Source: 12-FULL-44-12b sp964348525 (lineage in GTDB: Bacteria; Patescibacteriota; Minisyncoccia; Phycocordibacterales; Zambryskibacteraceae). From it: a stretch of DNA of 13,671 nt. The notes beneath the pieces were generated by a model, which made no database searches, had not been told where the DNA came from, and saw only the letters and a program-made list of their open reading frames with translations. The first letter of the stretch is position 1, and every line of letters starts with the position of its first letter. The position numbers were made by a program, and so were the translations under genes. Of this stretch, positions 5,478-10,679 are shown piece by piece. The stretch spans positions 1 through 13,671 of the forward strand of contig CAYGCY010000010.1 of assembly GCA_964348525.1 (NCBI GenBank), written 5' to 3'.

Positions 5478-7649
5478 TTATTCGAGGTGTATCCGTGCTT
5501 GTTTTTCTAAAATATGTGTTTTCAGACCATAGTGCTTGGACAGGGTAGGGTCATTTTCCACTATTTCCTGAGCAGAGTTTCTCGCAGCCTCCACCATCTT
5601 TATATTTTTTAGTGCCTCCATTCCAAGGTCCGTGATGCCCCACTGCTTGTCTCCTGCCAAATCTCCTGCTCCGCGAGTGGCAAGGTCAAACTCTGCAAGT
5701 TCAAACCCATTTTTGGCTTTAACAAAATTTTCTAGGCGTTTTAATGTCGTTTCACTCTTACTTTCTGAAAATACAAAACATCTCGCTTGATGCGTGCTTC
5801 TTATAACGCGTCCGCGAAGCTGGTGAAGCTGAGCTAATCCAAACCTTTCTGCCCCCTCTATTATTATTGTTGTTGCATTTGGTACATTCACTCCCACTTC
5901 AACCACAGAGGTTGCTACCAAAATATTTATTTTTCCGTCTGAAAAATCTTTCATCACTTTATCTTTTTCCGCCGGCCTCATTTTGCTATGTAAAATTCCT
6001 ATCTCATATTCTGGAAAAACTTCTTTTTTAAGTCTTTTTGATTCTTCTTTTACAGATTTTGCTTCTAGCGCAAATTCCTTTTCTGGATCCGGCTTACCCG
6101 CCTCGCCGAAGACGTCGAGTCGAGGCGGGTCTATACGCGGACATATCACATACATTTGTCTGCCTTGTTTTAATTCTGCTCGCACTTCCTCGTATGCATC
6201 ATTGCGTTTTTTAGGTGGGATTATTTTTGTGATTGGTTGTTTTCTCCCAGGAGGCATTTCATCAAGCAAAGATAAATCTAAATCACCAAACACCGTGAGA
6301 GCGAGAGTGCGGGGGATGGGTGTTGCCGTCATACTCAAAAAATGCGGAGCCATATGCGCTTTGCTTATCAACGCTTGTCGTTGATTGGTACCGAAGCGAT
6401 GCTGTTCGTCTATTATTGCGAGTGCCAAGTGTTTCCACTTTACCGATTTTTGAATAAGGGCGTGAGTTCCTAAAAGTATTGGGATTTCTCCATTTTCTAC
6501 CCACTTTAGTAGCTGAGCTCGTGATATGTCCGTCCAAGATTTAGGGTTAACCTTTGAAGGGAATTTTCTGCACCCAGAACCAGTTATCAAACCAATCTGA
6601 AGTCCTGATCCAACAAAGTATTGTATGAAAGATTCGAAATGTTGTGTGGCAAGTATTTCAGTGGGTGCCATATATGTAGCCTGAAGTGTGCCAAAAGTCT
6701 GGCCGACTGGTCTTGAGGAAACTATTGCTTGTACTACAGCCGCAGCGACCGCTGTTTTTCCAGAGCCCACGTCTCCTTCAAGCAAGCGAGACATAGGTTT
6801 GCCTGCCGTAAGGTCTTTCAATATATCCGCTAAAACTCTCTCTTGAGCGTTCGTGAGCTGATAGGGGAACTTAGATATGAATCCTTCCAAATCAGCGCGA
6901 TTTTTTGCAATTTTATAAGAGGCATTTTCTTCCCATTTTTTTCGTTCTAAATGTTTTTCAATTTGTATAAAGAAAACTTCTTCAAACGCAAAACGTTTGC
7001 GTGCTGATTCAGCGTCCTTAGGTGTTTTTGGTGTATGCGCCCACACGAGGGCGGTTGAGAGATTGGGTAGGTGATATTTTTCGAGTATTTCCTCTGGGAT
7101 TGGGTCGATTATGGATTCATTAGTCTTTTGTTTTATCAATTTCTCGCAAGCCACCCTAAACCATTCGCTCGTTATTCCACGTGATTCAGGGTATATAGAG
7201 ACAAGCGCAGAATTTTTTTCATCTGCAAAAATTCCTGTGGCGCTGTCGTTTGTCTCTAGTTTATTTATAACTGGATTTACCATACCTTTTCGTCCGGCTC
7301 TCTCAGTTATTTTTCCAGACAAGCGCACCGTAGCGCCTTTTTGGTACATTTTTGCGAGATACGGCTGATTGAGCCATATAACATCCAAAGTGCCGGTGGG
7401 GTCAAACACCGTGCCCTTTGCCATCGGAATTTTTGACCGCCATCCTTTTGTGGTTTTAATATTTTTTATTTCAACCACCAAAGTGGTCTCTTCACCCACC
7501 TGTGCACCCGCCACAGAATTTCCGCCACTAAAAGATTCATATCTTGATGGGATATGACGGAGCAAGGTTTCTACAGAAACAATCCCGAGTTTTTTTAGAG
7601 CACGCATCTGAAGTGGGTTCAGTCTAAAGTGCTCACTTAAGTCGTTCAT
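5478..7649 (-). CDS. recG: ATP-dependent DNA helicase RecG
   Basis: Remodels stalled replication forks and Holliday junctions. The 723-residue product has the N-terminal wedge/OB region, then helicase motifs: LLEGDVGSGKTAVAAAV (Walker A), AIIDEQHRFG (the RecG-type DEQH box), SMTATPIPRTLAL (motif III), ILVATSVVEVGVNVPNAT (motif V), LAQLHQLRGRVIRS (motif VI) and the C-terminal GAGDLAGDKQWG segment. Start: ATG at 7649 (MNDLSEHFRLNP) is preferred over the frame's extension to 7733, whose 28 residues do not look like RecG and overlap a hairpin. TATCAT on the minus strand at 7662-7657 suggests a leaderless message. Around residues 507-518 an in-frame GC-rich palindrome encodes PPRLDVFGEAG, between the CPRID block and DPEKEFALEAKSV. 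The gene is single and divergent from the cohesin gene. Confidence 0.96.
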   Translation of the reverse strand: MNDLSEHFRLNPLQMRALKKLGIVSVETLLRHIPSRYESFSGGNSVAGAQVGEETTLVVEIKNIKTTKGWRSKIPMAKGTVFDPTGTLDVIWLNQPYLAKMYQKGATVRLSGKITERAGRKGMVNPVINKLETNDSATGIFADEKNSALVSIYPESRGITSEWFRVACEKLIKQKTNESIIDPIPEEILEKYHLPNLSTALVWAHTPKTPKDAESARKRFAFEEVFFIQIEKHLERKKWEENASYKIAKNRADLEGFISKFPYQLTNAQERVLADILKDLTAGKPMSRLLEGDVGSGKTAVAAAVVQAIVSSRPVGQTFGTLQATYMAPTEILATQHFESFIQYFVGSGLQIGLITGSGCRKFPSKVNPKSWTDISRAQLLKWVENGEIPILLGTHALIQKSVKWKHLALAIIDEQHRFGTNQRQALISKAHMAPHFLSMTATPIPRTLALTVFGDLDLSLLDEMPPGRKQPITKIIPPKKRNDAYEEVRAELKQGRQMYVICPRIDPPRLDVFGEAGKPDPEKEFALEAKSVKEESKRLKKEVFPEYEIGILHSKMRPAEKDKVMKDFSDGKINILVATSVVEVGVNVPNATTIIIEGAERFGLAQLHQLRGRVIRSTHQARCFVFSESKSETTLKRLENFVKAKNGFELAEFDLATRGAGDLAGDKQWGITDLGMEALKNIKMVEAARNSAQEIVENDPTLSKHYGLKTHILEKQARIHLE
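6096..6130. repeat. GC-rich palindromic element inserted in frame in recG
   Basis: Perfect 10-bp inverted repeat acccgcctcg / cgaggcgggt around a 15-nt centre. The 35 nt are about 71% GC in an AT-rich gene. On the coding strand it supplies PPRLDVFGEAG between two conserved RecG blocks, so it keeps the frame. It resembles in principle the Rickettsia palindromic elements that insert into coding genes, but I cannot show that it recurs elsewhere in this genome. Confidence 0.6.
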
Positions 7650-7688
7650 AACCCTAATGATAACAAAGTAGGCATGATGTATAACCCT

Positions 7689-7749
7689 GTAGTAGAAAAT
7701 AGTATTACTCACAGAAGTGTGCCTTTGGCACAATACTATTTTCTACTAC
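7689..7749. repeat. Long-stem nested hairpin, copy 1 of a two-copy element
   Basis: Outer arms 7689-7706 (gtagtagaaaatagtatt) and 7732-7749 are perfectly complementary over 18 bp. A smaller hairpin TGTGCC-TTT-GGCACA abuts the right arm, leaving an 11-nt unpaired bulge on the left. It sits between the divergent recG and cohesin genes, 4 nt before a TATAAT. The same layout recurs at 10529-10604 with compensatory base changes. There is no T-tract, so it is not a standard terminator. Confidence 0.65.
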
Positions 7750-7753
7750 GAGG

Positions 7754-7759
7754 TATAAT
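7754..7759 (+). promoter_or_regulatory. -10 box of the cohesin-protein gene, implying a leaderless transcript
   Basis: TATAAT ends 10 nt before the ATG at 7770, the same spacing as at ftsH. The corresponding -35 region falls inside the right arm of the hairpin and has no consensus. No ribosome binding site precedes the start. Confidence 0.55.
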
Positions 7760-7769
7760 TTATACGTAA

Positions 7770-9479
7770 ATGAAGCGAGTTCTTTTTGTCCTTTCTTTTG
7801 GTATTTTTTTGTATGCGTCCCCAAGCGTAGTTTTTGCGGCGCGCCTATCTTTATATCCATCCTCCGCCACTGTAAATGTTGGACAAACGGTTTCCATGTC
7901 AGTAATAATCGCTTCTTCCGATCAGGCAGCCAACGCTGTGTCAGGCAATTTGTCATTCCCAGCCAATAAACTTCAAGTAGTCTCTGTTTCAAAAGCAAAT
8001 TCTATCCTTTCGTTATGGGTAGAGGAGCCAAGTTTTTCCAATTCTGCTGGCACAGTTACATTCCAAGGAGTTGTACCTAACCCAGGGTTTCAAAGTGGTA
8101 GGGGAACTGTGCTCACTGTGGTTTTTAAAGCGATAGCCGCAGGCCCTGCCAATGTTTCTTTCTCGCAGGCCTCGGTATTAGCCAACGACGGGTCAGGTTC
8201 CGACATACTTTCCGATTTTCAGGGCGCGAGTATAAATGTATCAGGTCAGGCGCAGGAGCAAACTATAGTGGAAAGCAAAGTCCCGTCCTCTGATCCAAGC
8301 GTCATAAACATAACCTCCAAAACTCATCCAGCTGTTAATAAATGGTACAGCCTAAAAAATGCAGAGCTCTCATGGAATTTGCCATCGGGAGTTTCTTCTT
8401 CTAGGTATTCTTTCGATAAAGATTCAAGTGTAAAACCAACGACGGTCAATACACCAGCTATACAAAGTAAAACATTTGAAAATTTGGAAGAAGGTCTATG
8501 GTACTTCAGACTGCAGACTAAAAAAGATACTACATGGAGCAGTACGTACACATTTAAAGTGTATGTCGATTATTCTCCTCCAGAAGTCAATACCTTTGAA
8601 CTAGTGACTGGTAATACGGAGCAAGATTCTCCATATATTCTCCTTAAATCTTCCGATGAGCTTTCTGGAGTTTCTAGCTACCGTGTAAAATTCGGCGACA
8701 GAGCTTATGAGACATACAATGCGTCCGGTAGTGGAGACCAGACCACCATAACCGCCAAGTATCCGGGCAAACAAGTGGTCATTGTGGAGGCTTACGATAA
8801 TGCCGGCAACAAATCTATTGTCGCAAAGGAGCTTGATGTAAAAACATTTAATGCTCCAAAAATTATTGATATGCCGTCTGTTTTGGACAAGGGGCAAGAG
8901 CTAGTAGTACGCGGTACAGCAGAGCCAAATATAGAAGTGCGCGTATATTTGAAAAATTATCAGGACAAAGAGGTCTTTGCTTCCACTCGCGCTGGTTCAG
9001 CCGGAGAATTTAGTCTTACATGGAAAGAACCCCTAGAGGATGGTAAGTACACAGTTACTGCCGAAGCGGTAAACAGCTTTGGGGTTATGAGTTATAGGTC
9101 AGACAAAAGGGATCTTTCGGTGCATCCGTCCATTTTGTTCCGCATAGGCTCGTTCGTTGTAACTGTGGGGTCATTCGTAACATTTATGATAGTGGTGCTT
9201 ATGGGCATTGGTTATGGAGTACTCATACTTTGGAAACATTTTCATAGGTTTCGCAGAAAGCTTGGTAATGAAATGGATATGATAGATAGGTCAGTGCATA
9301 CCGCTTTTGATATGCTCAAAGATGAGATACGTGGAGAAGTTAAAAATCTTCAGAAAGCGAAAACAAAACGTCAGCTTACTAAAGAAGAAGAAAGAATACT
9401 TGAAAAATTTAGTGCAGATGTTTCAGACGCGGAAAGATTTATAGAAAAACAAATAAGAGATATTAAAAAGCAGGTGTAG
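7770..9479 (+). CDS. Secreted, membrane-anchored cohesin-domain / Ig-like surface protein
   Basis: The 569 residues begin with a signal peptide (MKRVLFVLSFGIFLYASPSVVFA, probable cleavage after VFA). A cohesin-type domain follows at about 24-155 (LSLYPSSATVNVGQTVSMSV, GNLSFPANKLQVVSV, FQGVVPNPGFQSGRGTVLTVVFKA). Two beta-sandwich regions with Trp- and Tyr-rich strands occupy about 190-355, and a bacterial Ig-like domain about 365-450 (PNIEVRVYLKN, GKYTVTAEAVN). A membrane helix lies at about 460-484 (SFVTFMIVVLMGIGYGVLILW), then a basic stop-transfer and an 80-residue charged, coiled-coil-prone tail that would be cytoplasmic. Cohesins bind dockerins in cellulosomes, but cohesin-like folds also occur in unrelated adhesins and no dockerin is visible here. 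Likely role: cell-surface attachment or a sensor-like link to the cytoplasm (inference). Monocistronic, with a strong terminator. Confidence 0.88.
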   Translation: MKRVLFVLSFGIFLYASPSVVFAARLSLYPSSATVNVGQTVSMSVIIASSDQAANAVSGNLSFPANKLQVVSVSKANSILSLWVEEPSFSNSAGTVTFQGVVPNPGFQSGRGTVLTVVFKAIAAGPANVSFSQASVLANDGSGSDILSDFQGASINVSGQAQEQTIVESKVPSSDPSVINITSKTHPAVNKWYSLKNAELSWNLPSGVSSSRYSFDKDSSVKPTTVNTPAIQSKTFENLEEGLWYFRLQTKKDTTWSSTYTFKVYVDYSPPEVNTFELVTGNTEQDSPYILLKSSDELSGVSSYRVKFGDRAYETYNASGSGDQTTITAKYPGKQVVIVEAYDNAGNKSIVAKELDVKTFNAPKIIDMPSVLDKGQELVVRGTAEPNIEVRVYLKNYQDKEVFASTRAGSAGEFSLTWKEPLEDGKYTVTAEAVNSFGVMSYRSDKRDLSVHPSILFRIGSFVVTVGSFVTFMIVVLMGIGYGVLILWKHFHRFRRKLGNEMDMIDRSVHTAFDMLKDEIRGEVKNLQKAKTKRQLTKEEERILEKFSADVSDAERFIEKQIRDIKKQV

Positions 9480-9492
9480 GGGGAAGAATAGG

Positions 9493-9570
9493 GAACACAA
9501 AAAACGAAAATACCTTGTCACGGAGAGATATACCGCGCTCCTAAACAAGGTATTTTCGTTTTTTGTGTTC
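9493..9570. terminator. Terminator with a 26-bp perfect stem
   Basis: Arms 9493-9518 and 9545-9570 are exactly complementary over 26 bp around a 26-nt loop; the right arm carries TTTTCGTTTTTTG. It begins 13 nt after the cohesin gene's stop. The stem is much longer than a minimal intrinsic terminator, and it reads equally well on both strands. Confidence 0.85.
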
Positions 9571-9598
9571 AGTGGTTCGAACCCTTCCTCGCATAAAC

Positions 9599-9631
9599 AA
9601 AAATTGTCTGGCATGTAGCCAAACAATTTTT
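9599..9631 (-). terminator. Terminator of tRNA-Ser
   Basis: On the minus strand a 14-bp stem with one mismatch (AAAAATTGTTTGGC / GCCAGACAATTTTT, 5-nt loop) ends in a T5 tract and starts 2 nt after the tRNA's encoded CCA. Confidence 0.8.
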
Positions 9632-9633
9632 CT

Positions 9634-9723
9634 TGGCGGAGGCGGAAGGATTCGAACCTTCGGACCAGTTTCCCGGTCGACTTCTTAGCAGGAAGCCGCA
9701 TTCGACCGCTCTGCCACGCCTCC
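9634..9723 (-). tRNA. tRNA-Ser (anticodon GCU, reads AGC/AGU)
   Basis: Class II cloverleaf: acceptor GGAGGCG/CGCCTCC, D-arm in GGCAGAGCGGTCGAA, anticodon arm GCTTC-CTGCTAA-GAAGT with anticodon GCT, a long variable arm (CGACCGGGAAACTGGTCCG), T-arm GAAGG-TTCGAAT-CCTTC, discriminator G and an encoded CCA at 9636-9634. This gene encodes its CCA, unlike the tRNA-Ile in this window. A 7-bp hairpin (9727-9744) lies directly upstream of the 5' end, and a 15-nt copy of its first bases recurs at 9864-9878. Confidence 0.95.
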
Positions 9724-9900
9724 ATATGTAAGCTCGCGCTTACACAGGATATATTGAGGAGAGCGGTCGAACAAGTTCGCCCTCCTAGCACCTGTTCGTA
9801 AACTCACAACAGTGCTTGCTACTTAGCACCGGATGAAAAGCAAAGCAGTTTGCTTTTCATCCACTCTGCCACGCCTCCGTGTGAGTTTCGTTTCGCTAAT
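9724..9900. repeat. Hairpin-rich region with tRNA-Ser fragments
   Basis: Positions 9864-9878 repeat exactly the first 15 nt of tRNA-Ser (9709-9723), in the same orientation. Positions 9759-9770 carry AGAGCGGTCGAA, the tRNA D-arm sequence, in the opposite orientation, and TGCTAAG from the anticodon loop also recurs on the minus strand near 9827. Between them are TGTAAGC/GCTTACA (9727-9744), a CGAAC/GTTCG hairpin (9769-9780), an imperfect hairpin near 9786-9825 and a perfect 14-bp hairpin GGATGAAAAGCAAA/TTTGCTTTTCATCC (9832-9863). There is no matching 3' acceptor strand, so this is not a functional second tRNA. It could be a decayed tRNA duplication or an old integration scar. Confidence 0.5.
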
Positions 9901-9929
9901 TTAACACATTTTTGCACTTATATTTTGAT

Positions 9930-9981
9930 GCTTGACTACCAAGCGTAGCGAGTCAAATAAGAAGGCTTGTCTTCTTATTTG
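9930..9981. repeat. Two adjacent hairpins of unknown role
   Basis: A small hairpin (gcttg-actac-caagc, 9930-9944) is followed by a perfect 11-bp hairpin (caaataagaag / cttcttatttg, 9954-9981, 6-nt loop). Neither abuts an identifiable gene end. The long non-coding interval 9724-10116 contains these, the tRNA fragments and the promoter region of the next gene, and no coding sequence I can support. Confidence 0.4.
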
Positions 9982-9999
9982 CGAGCGAAGTGCAGGGAG

Positions 10000-10036
10000 C
10001 AATGCCCAGTAAAACATGAAATTTTACTGGGCATTG
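10000..10036. promoter_or_regulatory. 15-bp inverted repeat overlapping a -35 box
   Basis: Arms 10000-10014 (caatgcccagtaaaa) and 10022-10036 are perfectly complementary around a 7-nt centre. The right arm overlaps the first three bases of TTGACA at 10034. The placement suits an operator, or an upstream terminator protecting the promoter; the sequence alone does not decide. Confidence 0.4.
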
Positions 10037-10061
10037 ACAAACAGACAATTCTGTGTACAAT
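10034..10061 (+). promoter_or_regulatory. Sigma70-type promoter of the 119-aa gene
   Basis: TTGACA (10034-10039), a 16-nt spacer and TACAAT (10056-10061): the best -35/-10 pair in the window. Transcription would start near 10068, giving a leader of about 50 nt that begins with a perfect hairpin, TGCTAGGA-atg-TCCTAGCA (10073-10091), which could stabilise the mRNA 5' end. Confidence 0.65.
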
Positions 10062-10116
10062 AGTGAACAGAATGCTAGGAATGTCCTAGCAAAGATTTCC
10101 AAAACCAGAGGTGAAC

Positions 10117-10476
10117 GTGGCGACTATCGTCAAGGTAAACAAAAGGGTGCACAAGTCCAACTTGGTTGATTCAGACACGGGCGCAGAGTGCAAGACCGAG
10201 AGGGTGGTGGACATCACCGCTGATTGCTCAGAAGCAAGAGGGCAAGGGCGGGTGTTTCTGCTCTTTACCAAAGCGAAGCGCGGGCGTATTGTCCAGATTG
10301 TTCGTTCCAGCCCAGGCGAGGCATTCAAGGGCATGCGCATTCACTTCTTCGTCGACGAACTCGAAGGCGAGATGCATGTTGCCTCACGTGACGACACCTT
10401 CGGCTTTTGGGCGTGGCGGCTCGGCCTTGCGAAGCAGGAGTTCCGTGCGCTCATCGAAGCCAACGCGCCAGCCTAG
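10117..10476 (+). CDS. Hypothetical protein, 119 aa (GTG start)
   Basis: I choose GTG at 10117 (MATIVKVNKRVHKSN) because AGAGG (10107-10111) sits 5 nt upstream, a proper ribosome binding site; an in-frame GTG at 10111 overlaps that site. The product is a soluble alpha/beta protein with alternating beta-type segments (RVVDITADCS, GRVFLLFTKAKRGRIVQIVRSS, MRIHFFVDELEGEMHVAS) and a final helix (GFWAWRLGLAKQEFRALIEAN). There is no signal peptide, membrane segment or motif I recognise. Codon use is markedly GC-rich against the AT-rich genes around it, and it has a full promoter, leader hairpin, ribosome binding site and terminator, so it is a self-contained cassette, perhaps acquired. Its composition and expression signals resemble the two-gene operon at 139-717. 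Function unknown. Confidence 0.75.
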   Translation: MATIVKVNKRVHKSNLVDSDTGAECKTERVVDITADCSEARGQGRVFLLFTKAKRGRIVQIVRSSPGEAFKGMRIHFFVDELEGEMHVASRDDTFGFWAWRLGLAKQEFRALIEANAPA

Positions 10477-10489
10477 GTTGCATGGGCAC

Positions 10490-10521
10490 AGAGCGAGGAA
10501 GACGTGCGTCTTCCTCGCTCT
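10490..10521 (+). terminator. Rho-independent terminator of the 119-aa gene
   Basis: A 15-bp perfect stem AGAGCGAGGAAGACG / CGTCTTCCTCGCTCT with effectively a 4-nt loop, followed by TTTGTTT, 13 nt after the stop. Confidence 0.88.
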
Positions 10522-10528
10522 TTTGTTT

Positions 10529-10604
10529 ATCCCGTAGTGAATTTTGGTATTTGGTTGTTTAACTTATGTGCCCAGAGCACAATACCAAAATCTACTATCG
10601 GGAT
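10529..10604. repeat. Long-stem nested hairpin, copy 2
   Basis: Outer arms 10529-10551 and 10581-10604 pair as ATCCCG/CGGGAT, TAGT/ACTA, a 2-nt mismatch with one bulged A, then 11 perfect pairs ATTTTGGTATT/AATACCAAAAT. An inner hairpin TGTGC-CCAGA-GCACA abuts the right arm and a 15-nt bulge lies on the left, exactly the layout of 7689-7749. It follows the terminator of the 119-aa gene and precedes the restriction operon. Confidence 0.6.
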
Positions 10605-10668
10605 TTATAAAAATCTTGAAAACCTCGCTAGAGTAGTCTCGGCGGACTAAAAGTGGTAGAGTTTGGGC

Positions 10669-10674
10669 TAATAT
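10669..10674 (+). promoter_or_regulatory. Possible -10 box of the restriction-modification operon
   Basis: TAATAT ends 5 nt before the ATG at 10680, so a transcript from it would be leaderless. No clear -35 is present and there is no Shine-Dalgarno sequence. A small hairpin TAGTC-tcggcg-GACTA (10634-10649) lies just upstream. Confidence 0.3.
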
Positions 10675-10679
10675 AAAAG

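Noticed and set aside
5339..5548. 69-aa plus-strand open frame
   Set aside because: It spans the junction element and runs into the antisense of recG; it has no ribosome binding site or protein-like composition.
7650..7733. 28-residue N-terminal extension of recG
   Set aside because: The added residues do not resemble RecG, overlap the promoter-like region and part of the long hairpin, and an internal ATG matches the usual RecG start.
9571..9592. T-arm-like GGTTCGAACC fragment after the 26-bp terminator
   Set aside because: The flanking bases do not form a 5-bp T-stem on either strand; the motif is a short palindrome that can occur by chance.
9423..9791. 122-aa minus-strand open frame
   Set aside because: It covers tRNA-Ser, two terminators and the end of the cohesin gene, so it is a shadow.
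9724..9878. Second complete tRNA-Ser gene
   Set aside because: Only the first 15 nt and scattered fragments match; no 3' acceptor strand, T-arm or valid anticodon arm can be folded.
10166..10537. 123-aa plus-strand frame overlapping the 119-aa gene
   Set aside because: It lacks a ribosome binding site and runs through the terminator; the other frame has the promoter, ribosome binding site and a stop placed just before the terminator.
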